Below are positions 1 through 10,100 of a DNA stretch of 35,702 bases, one piece after another (the first letter of the stretch is position 1; each line of letters begins with the position of its first letter). The DNA is from a bacterium (lineage in GTDB: Bacteria; Verrucomicrobiota; Kiritimatiellia; RFP12; UBA1067). Location: the NCBI GenBank assembly GCA_025360845.1, contig JANYBJ010000008.1, positions 1 through 35,702 on the forward strand. The letters are read 5' to 3'. Both the position numbers and the translations under genes were made by a program. The notes under the pieces are model-generated. The model was not told the DNA's origin. It was given only the letters and a program-made list of their open reading frames with translations, and searched no databases.

Positions 1-456
1 GGAAAGCCCCGTGCGGCGGCGCAGGGAGGCGAAGACCGCGTTGAGAAAGACATGGTGGACGGCGGCGATCCAGTCGCGGTCGTAGGCCATCAGGAAGCGC
101 AGGGCGTGGGGGACGGTCAGCACCCACTGGCGCACGGGGGCTTCCGGCAGCGTCTCGTCGACCAGACGCGCGGCGGTCTCGGCCATGCGGCGACCGCAGC
201 AGGACGGGCAGAAGCCGCGCCCCTTGCAGGAGAAGGGGACGACGCGGTCGCGCCCGCATGCCTCGCAGTGGACGCGCAGGAAGCCGTGCGCGAGGACGCC
301 GCAGTCCAGAAAGGTGCGGAAGTCGCGCACGACGAAAAACGGGACGGGGCGGACGCGCACCTGCCGGTCGGCGAGGAAGGTTGCCAGGTGCTCCGCGATC
401 GCATGGTACAGCGGGCTTTCCCAGGCACGGCGAGGTGTGTACGCGCTCACGCTCAT
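1..456 (-). CDS. IS91-family (Y2-type) transposase, N-terminal part, cut by window edge
   Basis: Read from the ATG at 456 the minus strand stays open to base 1 (152 codons), so the gene continues beyond the window. The protein begins MSVSAYTPRRAWESPLYH and carries a cysteine-rich zinc-binding block at residues 64-87 (CEAC, then FSCKGRGFCPSCC), followed by WVLTVPHALRFLMAYD near 111-125. This arrangement is characteristic of the N-terminal zinc-binding domain of IS91/ISCR-like rolling-circle transposases; the catalytic Y2 region would lie outside the window. Cysteines seen are C64, C67, C77, C83, C86 and C87. The start is supported by homologous N-termini (YTPRR...LYxxxxxHLxTFLA) and by a promoter ending 6 bp upstream. 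No stop or frameshift is seen in the visible part, so the copy may be intact. Confidence 0.85.
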   Translation of the reverse strand, partial: MSVSAYTPRRAWESPLYHAIAEHLATFLADRQVRVRPVPFFVVRDFRTFLDCGVLAHGFLRVHCEACGRDRVVPFSCKGRGFCPSCCGRRMAETAARLVDETLPEAPVRQWVLTVPHALRFLMAYDRDWIAAVHHVFLNAVFASLRRRTGLS

Positions 457-462
457 GCGGCC

Positions 463-491
463 AGTATAGCGCTGGGCCCCCTTCCACGCAA
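463..491 (-). promoter_or_regulatory. Sigma70-type promoter of the transposase, apparently leaderless
   Basis: On the minus strand TTGCGT (491-486) and TATACT (468-463) are separated by exactly 17 bp. The ATG of the transposase begins at 456, seven bases after the -10 box, where transcription should start, so the mRNA would have little or no leader. No Shine-Dalgarno is visible between -10 and ATG. Confidence 0.6.
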
Positions 492-574
492 TCGGCCATC
501 AAACTCACGTACTCGATAATCGGGGCGTGGTAAGTGGACCGGGTTTGGGGTTAGCGTTTCTTGTGTTCCCAACA

Positions 575-612
575 AACGAAAACGCCGCTCCCGCTGACGC
601 GGGAACGGCGTT
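575..612 (-). terminator. Intrinsic terminator of the GAPDH gene
   Basis: A 14-bp stem with one mismatch (581-594 pairs with 599-612, loop TGAC) lies 25 bp beyond the GAPDH stop. On the minus strand it is followed by TTCGTTTG (580-573). Orientation fits termination of the leftward gene. The rest of 492-637 holds nothing else I recognise. Confidence 0.85.
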
Positions 613-637
613 CCATGAAACAAGCGATTAACAACGC

Positions 638-1651
<1,014 letters not shown>

Positions 1652-1707
1652 TTAGCTGTTTTGAGGACATCCGTAAAACCTAACGCCCCTTGCATGAATG
1701 GTCAAAA

Positions 1708-1736
1708 ATGATATCCATTCCCTTGCCCCGCGTCAA
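1708..1736 (-). promoter_or_regulatory. Sigma70-type promoter for the GAPDH gene
   Basis: On the minus strand TTGACG (1736-1731) and TATCAT (1713-1708) are separated by 17 bp, about 70 bp upstream of the GAPDH start codon. Spacing and position are near ideal. Confidence 0.6.
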
Positions 1737-1810
1737 CCGCGAACAAGGAACCAATTCGATATTTCTACATCGATTGCAACAACGGCGTGCGCAGGTGGAA
1801 CAGGAGAAGC

Positions 1811-4171
1811 TTAACGCGGACGGCTTCTGTCGTTCTTCCTCTTCGGTCCGCCCGCCGGCTGCTGCGAGCCTGGACGTCCTGTCCTTGGCTTCCCGCCGGT
1901 CGGTCCCCTGCCCTTGCCCGCCGCCGAGTTGAAGCCGGTCTTGCCAGCCGTTTTGGCGTTTCCCCCGCCTTGTGATCTTGGCCCGCCAGTCGCCGATCTC
2001 GGCCCTCGGCCCTCGGCCCTCGGCCCCTTGCCTCCTGACCTCTGACCCCTGACCTCTGACCTCTGCTCCTCCGCTCCGGCCAGCACAAAATCAGCGCGAC
2101 GCTGGTTAAAATCCACAGCCGCCACCTGCACTTGGAGCACCGCACCCACGCGGTAGACGGCAGACCCCGCGCTCAACGACTCGTTGGCCGGATTGAAGCG
2201 CACAAACTGTTTCGACAGGTTGGAGATGTGGATCATGCCGCCCATGGCCAGGTTGGGAATGTCGATGAACACGCCGTAATTGGTACACTTGGCCACGACC
2301 GCCCGGTACTCGATCGGCTTCTTCTCGTCGAGCTGCTGCTGCAGGAAACGGTACTTCTTGATCTCGATCAACTGACGCGAGGCGTCGTCCGCAACCTGCT
2401 CCCGCTCCGTCGCCAGGAACGCGGTCTGCACCAGATAGTTCTGCGGCATCTTCCCGCCCTTCCCGTCGAGATAATCGGCGAGTTGGCGGTGCAGCACCAA
2501 ATCCGGATAGCGCCGGATCGGCGAGGTGAAATGCGCGTAGTAATCCTTGGCCAGACCGAAATGGCCGATCTTCTCAGCCGAGTAGAGCGCGCGCTTCATG
2601 CTGCGCAGCACCATCGTGTGCGCGTGATACCGCAAGGGATGATCCTGCGTGTCCTTGAGGAACTTCGCGAGATTTTTTGGATCGGCTAGGTTGCCTGGAT
2701 GGAAGCCGAGGATCGCCAGATTGGCCTGCAGCTCTTCCAGTTTTTCCTCGTCCGGCGGTTCGTGCAGACGCGCCAGTATCTTGATGCCGCGCGTCCACAG
2801 CTCGGTCGCCACCGCCTCGTTGGCGGCCACCATGCACTCCTCGATGAGCTGGTGCGACTCGTCGTACGGACGGATCAGCATGCCCGTCATGCGGGCCTTC
2901 TCGTCCAGCACCACCTCGACCTCGGGCACTTCCAGATCCAGAGCCGCCATGGAAAAGCGCCGCTCACGCATCTGCGAGGCCAAATGCCAGGTATCCTTGA
3001 GCAGCTTGCGAGCTTCTGAAGGCACCACGGCGAGGCCTTCCGGCACCTTGTCCGCGATGATCGCCATGGCCTGCTCGTAGTTCAGCCGCAGCTTGGAGCG
3101 AATACGGGTTTTCGCGAAGCGCCGCGCGATCATGCGGCCCGACGCATCGAACGTCATGAAGGCCGAGAAGGTCATCCGGTCCTCGTCCGGCCGCAGGCTG
3201 CACACGCCGTTGGAGAGCTGCTCCGGCAGCATCGGGATCACCTTGTCCACGAGATACACGCTCGTGCCGCGCTGCCGCGCCTCCTGGTCCAGCGGCGAGT
3301 CGGGCCGCACAAAATGGCTCACGTCCGCGATGTGTACGCCCAGCACACGGTTGCCTTGCGCGTCGGTCTGCAGCGAGACCGCATCATCGAAATCGCGGGC
3401 GGTCGCCGGATCCACGGTGATGATGTACGTGTTGCGGATGTCCTCGCGGTTGCCGGGACGCGTCAGGCGCGTCGCCACCTTCTCGGCCTCGTCGATCACC
3501 GCCGCCGGGAAAGCCTCGGGAAGGTCAAACTGCTTCATCACCACCAGCGTGTCGAGCGACGGCTGGTCCGCCGGACCGATCACGTCCACGATCTCGCCTT
3601 CGGGCGCGACATAGCGGTTCTCCCACCCCGTAAAACGCACCACCACCCGGTCGCCCTGTTTGGCGTTGGCGGCGGCGGGCACGTAGAAATCTTTACGGTA
3701 GACCGGATTCAGCGGCACGACATACAGGAACTTGCCTGTGGTCATGAGCGTGCCCACGATATCGCGTGGAGAACGTTCGACGATCTTGATGACCTTGCCT
3801 TTGGACTCGCCGCCGCTGCGGTAGAGGCGCAGCGTCACGATGTCGCCGGGCAGCGACGTGCCGAGGTCTTCGGATTCCACCCAGATGAACTTGCCGGTTT
3901 CCCTTTCTGTCACATTCCCTGCGCCGTTGCGGACCATGCGCAGCGGACCGGTCACCAGGTCGGCCTGCTTGCCGAGCGTATAGGCGCCGTCCTTGCGGAT
4001 CTGGACGATCTCGCCGTCATGCGCCATCTGCTGCAACAGCTCGTGCAGACGCTTGATCTGCTTGCCGCGGAACCCCAAGGTCCGGCTGATGTCCTTGGCA
4101 GTCCATGCGTGTTCAGGCTCGGATTCAAAAAGGTACTGAATCGCGATTTTTTCTTTATTATCTTCTTTCAT
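1811..4171 (-). CDS. rnr: Ribonuclease R (RNB-family 3'-5' exoribonuclease)
   Basis: Processive, magnesium-dependent 3'-5' exoribonuclease for structured RNA. Visible order over 786 residues: N-terminal winged-helix region (about 1-65), cold-shock/OB domains (about 75-195), RNB catalytic domain starting near 240, S1 domain (about 617-699) and a basic Gly/Arg/Lys-rich tail (700-786). The RNB signature is TVDPATARDFDDAVSL, with metal-binding Asp at 254, 260, 262 and 263. NGVCSLRPDEDRMTFS and HFTSPIRRYPDLVLHRQL are typical RNB motifs. The basic tail, which in RNase R homologues helps RNA binding, is here partly made of repeat-derived sequence (EEQRSEVRGQRSG and PRAEGRGPRS) from 7-bp repeats at 2001-2072. 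No strong Shine-Dalgarno is visible upstream of the ATG; start chosen by family N-terminus. Confidence 0.96.
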   Translation of the reverse strand: MKEDNKEKIAIQYLFESEPEHAWTAKDISRTLGFRGKQIKRLHELLQQMAHDGEIVQIRKDGAYTLGKQADLVTGPLRMVRNGAGNVTERETGKFIWVESEDLGTSLPGDIVTLRLYRSGGESKGKVIKIVERSPRDIVGTLMTTGKFLYVVPLNPVYRKDFYVPAAANAKQGDRVVVRFTGWENRYVAPEGEIVDVIGPADQPSLDTLVVMKQFDLPEAFPAAVIDEAEKVATRLTRPGNREDIRNTYIITVDPATARDFDDAVSLQTDAQGNRVLGVHIADVSHFVRPDSPLDQEARQRGTSVYLVDKVIPMLPEQLSNGVCSLRPDEDRMTFSAFMTFDASGRMIARRFAKTRIRSKLRLNYEQAMAIIADKVPEGLAVVPSEARKLLKDTWHLASQMRERRFSMAALDLEVPEVEVVLDEKARMTGMLIRPYDESHQLIEECMVAANEAVATELWTRGIKILARLHEPPDEEKLEELQANLAILGFHPGNLADPKNLAKFLKDTQDHPLRYHAHTMVLRSMKRALYSAEKIGHFGLAKDYYAHFTSPIRRYPDLVLHRQLADYLDGKGGKMPQNYLVQTAFLATEREQVADDASRQLIEIKKYRFLQQQLDEKKPIEYRAVVAKCTNYGVFIDIPNLAMGGMIHISNLSKQFVRFNPANESLSAGSAVYRVGAVLQVQVAAVDFNQRRADFVLAGAEEQRSEVRGQRSGGKGPRAEGRGPRSATGGPRSQGGGNAKTAGKTGFNSAAGKGRGPTGGKPRTGRPGSQQPAGGPKRKNDRSRPR
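2001..2072 (-). repeat. 7-bp tandem repeats inside the RNase R tail (CGGCCCT and TGACCTC families)
   Basis: Plus strand shows CGGCCCT about three times near 2003-2028, then TGACCTC/TGACCCC units at 2036-2066. Translated on the minus strand they give EVRGQRS and GPRAEGR-type peptides without stop codons. The TGACCTC family recurs at 23053-23078 and 34645-34680. Confidence 0.85.
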
Positions 4172-4220
4172 TTGGCTGCTAATTTTAGCGCACCCTGCCC
4201 TTGTTGTCTTCTATAAAAAC

Positions 4221-6047
4221 CTACTCCAGCAAAGCGACAAGGCCCCACTCCTTCAGACTCGGCACGGTCACGCGCACCGAGTCCCCCGCCTCCGCCACGA
4301 GAAGCGCCGTCGCAACCGAGGCCGCCGAGAAATCGCCAGGCTTGGAGTCCGACACCGGCGTATGCAGAACCGCGCGCGTGAACTTTCGTCCGTCATAGAG
4401 ATCCCGCCGCACCACAAGCGTCAAGTTTGTCTGCGGCGTCATGGCATCTTTCGCGCCGCTGTAGGCCTGATTGAGCAGGTGCAGCACCGCCGGAGCCTTG
4501 GTGTCATCGCGCTTTACACGCGGCACAACAACGATGCGGTCACTGCCCTCCACGGTCACGGGGCTCCCCGCAGACGCCAGAGCTTTTTCCCGCTCTTTCC
4601 ACGTCACGGCCCGCCCGCTCACCAACGCCTCGTCGAGAACCGCTTGCTGGGCCGCGTCCAGCATCAACCCTTCGGGCACGATGACGGTGCGATACGCCGC
4701 CAAGGCCATTTGCGTCAGCCGGTGCTCCGGCAGCCAAGTATCACCGGCGATGACCACGGCGAAAGGCACATTGCGCTTGAAAAGTTCGGCACAAATCGGC
4801 TCTATATCAGCCCTGTTCACGCGCCGCGCGGCATTATCGTAGATCACCGCCACTTGCGCCACAGCGTCGTATCCATCCAGCCGCGCCGCATTCGCCCGCA
4901 CAAAGCGATAGAGCCAGTCGTAGACCCCCTCCGGCGCGTTGTACCAGTGCGTGCCCTTCTCCTGCGTATAGCACCACTGCTTGGTCGGGGCCATGAAGTT
5001 GTGGCCAAGCGAATAGGAGAGCGCGGTCCACGACCGCACCAAGGCGTGTTTCTGCTGTTCTTTGATGAAGGCCCAGTCTTGCCCCGACGCCGTCGAGGTC
5101 ACTGCCCGCCCCAGCGCATCGGCCAGCTTGTAGGCGACGACCGGCTGCGTGGCGGTCTGCAGTTTTTCCGCCTCGTGTCCGATTTCACAGCAGAAGTAGC
5201 TCAGCGTTTTAGCGATCGCCATCGCCTGAGGATTGGCGACTTCGGAGTTCACCGCCAGCGTCAGCGCTGGGTTGCCCGTCAGCGCCTTGGCCTTCTGATA
5301 GTAAGATGCCACATACGCCGTGTCTGCACGCACGTGAAAATCAAGAAACGCCGCAGACAGCGGCTGCTCCCTCCATTTGCTCTTCCACAACTCGGGCGTC
5401 ACGCCTTTCGCGACCAGAAACGCACGGTAATCGAAACCGTCGAGGTCACGGATGCCGTGCCGTTCCAGTTCCGCCGCCAGCGCGGGATCAACCGCTCGCC
5501 GAGCCTTCAAGTCCTCTCTGAATGCGTCCAGGCAGTGGGTACAAAAGCCGCCCGAAAGCCAGGTCACCGAGCCCGAGGTGCCCCGGTAGTCGTCGATGTG
5601 CAACCCGTTTGCGCCGCTCTGCGCGTGCGTGTTCAGGCGACTTTCCAGATAACTGCGGTACCGCGGACTTTTGGTACACCACCAGTAATACGGCTTGTCC
5701 TTGTGCTTGTGATCCCACAGCCACGGCACAACATACGGGTCCCCCGCAAAATTGCGGCAGGCCATATCCAGCACGTTCGTTCCGCCGAAATCGATCACCC
5801 CCGAGCCTTCGGTCAGGAACCCCACACTGTAGGCGAAGAGGCGCACGCCTTTTTCGTAAGCCGACTTCACATGCGCGGGCTCGCCGCCTCCCGCCCAGCC
5901 CAACACCGTACACCCGTAGGCGGCGTACTGTTCTGGAACATCGTACATGAACGCCACATCACTGCGTCGCACGGCCTCCTGTGCCCCTGCGCTCCCGACC
6001 GCCAAACTGACGACAACCAGCGCGCCGACCCCATTTGATAAATTCAT
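4221..6047 (-). CDS. Secreted glycoside-hydrolase-like protein (TIM-barrel type, unassigned family)
   Basis: A 608-residue protein with a signal peptide (about 1-22, cleavage near SAGA-QEA). The body resembles hypothetical TIM-barrel glycosidases: GANGLHIDDYRGT around 140-150 looks like a strand-end acidic motif, and LALAVNSE-like and YFCCEIGHE segments occur later. The second half (YDAVAQVAVIYDNAARR, then FAVVIAGDTWL and YRTVIVPEG) resembles the Rossmann-like glutaminase-fold domain that follows the barrel in GH42-type beta-galactosidases. Substrate and catalytic residues cannot be fixed from sequence. GGGAGG lies 5 bp before the ATG. It is divergent from kduI, separated by 162 bp, which suggests a role in uronate-containing polysaccharide use; that is inference. 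Confidence 0.7.
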   Translation of the reverse strand: MNLSNGVGALVVVSLAVGSAGAQEAVRRSDVAFMYDVPEQYAAYGCTVLGWAGGGEPAHVKSAYEKGVRLFAYSVGFLTEGSGVIDFGGTNVLDMACRNFAGDPYVVPWLWDHKHKDKPYYWWCTKSPRYRSYLESRLNTHAQSGANGLHIDDYRGTSGSVTWLSGGFCTHCLDAFREDLKARRAVDPALAAELERHGIRDLDGFDYRAFLVAKGVTPELWKSKWREQPLSAAFLDFHVRADTAYVASYYQKAKALTGNPALTLAVNSEVANPQAMAIAKTLSYFCCEIGHEAEKLQTATQPVVAYKLADALGRAVTSTASGQDWAFIKEQQKHALVRSWTALSYSLGHNFMAPTKQWCYTQEKGTHWYNAPEGVYDWLYRFVRANAARLDGYDAVAQVAVIYDNAARRVNRADIEPICAELFKRNVPFAVVIAGDTWLPEHRLTQMALAAYRTVIVPEGLMLDAAQQAVLDEALVSGRAVTWKEREKALASAGSPVTVEGSDRIVVVPRVKRDDTKAPAVLHLLNQAYSGAKDAMTPQTNLTLVVRRDLYDGRKFTRAVLHTPVSDSKPGDFSAASVATALLVAEAGDSVRVTVPSLKEWGLVALLE

Positions 6048-6136
6048 CCGCCCCTCCCGTTTTATAACGGCCCCATCATATCGGATTAGCCGCTTTTACA
6101 ACAAGCCGAACTTTCCCGCAGACGCCAAATCCGGCC

Positions 6137-6166
6137 TTGGTTCAATGGCCCCTTTTCTGCTATCTT
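6137..6166 (+). promoter_or_regulatory. Candidate promoter for kduI
   Basis: TTGGTT (6137-6142) and TATCTT (6161-6166) are 18 bp apart and lie 43 bp before the kduI ATG. A good AAGGAG ribosome site follows at 6199-6204. No operator or repeat is obvious in the 162-bp divergent region. Confidence 0.4.
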
Positions 6167-6209
6167 AAATCAAATGACTTATTGCGTCTGACCGACACAA
6201 GGAGATGGT

Positions 6210-7040
6210 ATGCGCACGATTGAAGCCGCCGACAGACTCTCGTATCGTCGGATGACCACGGATGAGTTGCATAAGAACTTCGTGGTGGAAAACCTTTTTC
6301 AACCCGGAAAACTGGAGCTGGTCTACACGAATGTCGACCGGGCCGTTGTCGGGGGCATCGTGCCCACCCTCGAACCGCTTGAACTCAAAGGCGGTTGCGA
6401 AATGGCCTGTACCCATTTCTGTGACCGGCGCGAAGCGGGCATCATCAACTTGGGCGGCGCCGGAGCTGTCGTGGTCGACGGCACGACCTACACCATGGCC
6501 CCGCGCGAATGCCTCTACATCCGGCGCGGCAGCCGCGGCATCCTTTTTTCCAGCGAGAACCCCGAGAAGCCGGCCCAGTACTATCTGGTCTCCTATCCGG
6601 CGCACGCGGACCATCCCACAACCAAGGCTGGCCTTAAAGACGCAAACCGTCTCGAACTCGGTTCGCCCGCGGAGGCCAACCGCCGCACGATCTACCAGTA
6701 CATCCGGCCGGGGCTCATCAAAAGTTGCCAGCTTATGATGGGCTTCACCGAACTGCACGAGGGAAGCGTCTGGAACTCTTTCCCTCCCCACACCCACAAC
6801 CGCCGTACCGAGGTCTATTGCTATTTCGATCTGCCGTGCAACGGCACGGTCATGCATTTCCTCGGTGAGGCCGACGAGACGCGCCATGTGGCCCTGCGCG
6901 AAAAGCAGGCCGTGCTCTCGCCTGCCTGGTCCGTGCATTGCGGCGCCGGCACCGGCAGCTACGCCTTCGTCTGGGCCATGGGCGGCGAGAACCAGGATTT
7001 CGATGACATGGACAAGTGCGACCTAGCCAAGTTCCGTTAA
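6210..7040 (+). CDS. kduI: 5-dehydro-4-deoxy-D-glucuronate isomerase (KduI)
   Basis: Isomerises 5-keto-4-deoxyuronate to 2,5-diketo-3-deoxygluconate in breakdown of unsaturated uronates from pectin, alginate or glycosaminoglycans. Length 276 is the family norm. Cupin zinc ligands are all visible: H194 and H196 (FPPHTHNRRTEVY), E201 and H243 (SVHCGAGT). Conserved LGGAGAV, YIRRGSRGI and GGENQDFDDMD motifs support the call. AAGGAG sits 5 bp before the ATG at 6210. The partner gene kduD is not in this window; the only nearby carbohydrate gene is the divergent secreted hydrolase-like protein. Confidence 0.96.
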   Translation: MRTIEAADRLSYRRMTTDELHKNFVVENLFQPGKLELVYTNVDRAVVGGIVPTLEPLELKGGCEMACTHFCDRREAGIINLGGAGAVVVDGTTYTMAPRECLYIRRGSRGILFSSENPEKPAQYYLVSYPAHADHPTTKAGLKDANRLELGSPAEANRRTIYQYIRPGLIKSCQLMMGFTELHEGSVWNSFPPHTHNRRTEVYCYFDLPCNGTVMHFLGEADETRHVALREKQAVLSPAWSVHCGAGTGSYAFVWAMGGENQDFDDMDKCDLAKFR

Positions 7041-7132
7041 GTTCTTTACATGATAGCAGGCGGAGCGTGTGCGCCGCGTGACAACGGGCTGAATAACAGC
7101 GGGCTGACATCGCAGAAACAGGGGGAGCATGT

Positions 7133-10100
7133 ATGAGTGTTTTGAGTAAAAACTTTTTCGAGAAGCCGTGGCACCTGATCCGGTTCTTCACTCCGGTCAT
7201 GGTGATCATTCCGTTCGCCGTCTACTGTCTGACGGTGTTCTCGCATGTGTACCCAGGGACCTCGGCGTTCCTGACCGCCTCGGCGGCCGACCTCTGCCGC
7301 CCGGATGACCTTTCGCATCCGCTCTTTACGCTCGCCACACGGGCGATTGCAACACTCCCGTATGCCACGTTGCCGTTGCGCCTGAACCTTTTCTGCGCGG
7401 TCTGCGGAGCGCTTGCCGTGGCGGGCTTCTACCTGTTTACAGCCCGCTTGATCTTTATATGCGCCCGCGAGGATTCGGGCGGTTCCATGGCCGCGCTGCC
7501 GCCGTGGATGCAAGATCCCGTCGATGACGAGACCCCTAAAGACGAGCCGAATTTCGCACGCAACGCCGACGGCTCGGTCTCGATTCCCGCTTCTGTTTTG
7601 GCCCACAACCAGCGGGTCGCCTACGCGGCGGTGCTGGGCGGTTTGGGCGCGGCAGTGGTCTTGGCCTTTTGCGCGCCGTTCTGGCTGGCCTCCACGCGGC
7701 TCTACCCCTTCACTTTCGACCTCATGCTCTTCTTTTTCATCATAAACCTGCTCATCTCCTACGATCAGAGCGAGCGGCTCATCTCGCTCTACCTCGGCGT
7801 TTTTCTGTTGGCGGCGTGCGGTGTCGAGTCGGCCCTCTTCCTGATCCTTCTGCCGATCGGCGGCCTGTTGCTATTGCGGTCAATGATTCTGAACGAGCAG
7901 GCCACGACGTTCAAGGTCCTGCTCGCTCTGCTGACGGGCTTGGCGGGCGCGCTTATCGCAGGCACGCTCCTATGGAATGCGGCCGAACTGTGTACCGTGA
8001 TCCCGGTCCCTTCGCCGCGCCTAATTCTGCGTGTTTTTTTGGCTACGGTCTCAGGCGAGTTGCTCAGTTGGATTCCCCGTTCCGGCTGGAGCTACGTCTT
8101 TGTTCAAGTCCTCTTCCCGTCCGCCATCGCTCTCTTTGTCTTCTCCTTCTCGTTCCGCAGGCGAACCCCCTTGTTCTTCCTCCTGCAGCTCGTGTTGACG
8201 GCCTGTCTGGTCCCCAGCCTCCTTAATCTGAAAATCTCGCCTTGGGGTGTCGCGCAGCTCACCTCCAAGGTTCCCGTCTTCAGCTATGTGATCATCGCCT
8301 TGCTTGTGGGCCTCCTGATCGCCGTCTGGCATCTCATGCGGGAGCTGTTCCAAGAAGAGAACGCCGATGAAGAGGACCACGAATTCTACGAATACCAGGA
8401 CAACAAGCTCGTCTGCCGCATCGGCTCGCTGCTCTGCTGGCTCCTTCTGCTGCTCACATGTGTCGTACCGTTCCGAAGTTTTCCCGACATCAACCCGCGC
8501 GACGGCACCTTCGCCGACGCCGTGACCGAACAAGTTTACCGGGAACTGGGGCCGCGCGACTGGATCGTCAACAGCAAACTGCTTCAATACCACCTCATGA
8601 TCCGCGCCCATCAGGATGGACGCCTTTTGCGTTTCATCTCCACGGGCGACACATCTGGCACGTATGATTCCACCCGGCTCGCCCCCTTAATCAAGAAAGA
8701 CTCGTCGTTCGACCCTTACCGTTCTCGCCTGCTGAACGCCGCCGACCTGTCGCCAGCCGCTTTCCTGCGCGAATGGCTGCGGCACGAAACCAACGCATAC
8801 CAGCGGATCGTGATCTTCAACGCTCCGGAGCTGTGGCGCGACAATGGCTTTATTGCCATTCCGACCGGACTCTTTCTGAGCGGGCAGCCGCGAGACACTC
8901 CCGTTGACTGCGCCACGCTGGTCAGCCGCCATCTGGCCTTTGTGGAAACCATGCGGCCGTATCTCTTTCCAGAGACTCCCGACAGAATCCGCCTGTTCGC
9001 GAATACGCGAGCCAACTTGCGTCGCCAACTCGCTTTCATGGCCAATGAGCTGGGTGCCCTTCTCATCGCGCAAGGTCACGCCGGCGAAGCCGCTGCCCTT
9101 TTAAGACAAACCGAAAATTTGTTTCCGGACAATCTCAGCATCCTGTTTAACCGATACGATCTGGCCTACCGCCTGAATATCCAAAAAGAAGCGATCCCCG
9201 ACCTTGAGGTCCGTCTGTGTAACGTTGCGAAGACGGCTAACACGTTTGCCCTCAAGCTCGGTTCGCTGCAAGCCGAGAGCGGAACACTTGTCAACCCCGA
9301 CATCCTGGAGTATGTCCGCAAGACCTTCTGGACGAAGCCCGCCGCCTTCCGGCATCTGATCATCAGTTCAAAGAACCTCCGCTCCGACCCCCTCACGGAG
9401 TTGCGCGATAAGAAACGCGACCTTTATCAGACGGCCACCCGTTATGTCGACGTCTATGAATTCGACGATGCCAACCGTCTGCTGGGCATGTTGCTCGACT
9501 TGGACGACAAAGATCGTTTCGCGCTTATCAACAAGGCCCGAATCGCGATCGAGCAGCGCAACCTTCCCGATGCCGGACTTTGGCTCGACCTCGCCAAAGA
9601 GAACGGCGCGAAACCCGAAGAGCTTGTCTGGCACGAGGCCGCCATCCTGATCCTCAACGGAAAACTGAAAGAAGCACGCGCAATGCTCAACAACGCCATC
9701 CCGGCAAACCCCGCCGACATCCATCTGTGGGGCCTCCTAGCCGAGATCCTGTTGCAGCAGGGAGAGTACCCCGAACTCGAGAATCGCGTCTTTCCGGCCT
9801 TGCGCAACGCCTCAAGCAAAAAAGAGCATTACCTGATGTACATGGTGCGCGGCCACATCCTCAAACACAACGGTCCAAAAGATTATACCGCGGCACGCGA
9901 GTCGTTCCTGCGTGCGCTCGCCCTCAACAAAAACCTCACAGCCGTGCGCGAGGAACTCCTCCGCCTCGACGATGCCATAGGCGTGCCGGCCTTCTGCGAA
10001 GAGGATGCGAAAGACGTATTGCGCCAGACGCCCGAACACGCCTTTGCCAATTTTCTGCTGGGCACCGTGCGGCTCAGCCACGGTGAAATCGACAAAGCCG

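Noticed and set aside
4362..6038. Long plus-strand open frame opposite the secreted hydrolase-like gene
   Set aside because: Arg/His/Pro-rich antisense shadow typical of GC-rich DNA; the minus-strand frame has a signal peptide, ribosome site and recognisable motifs.
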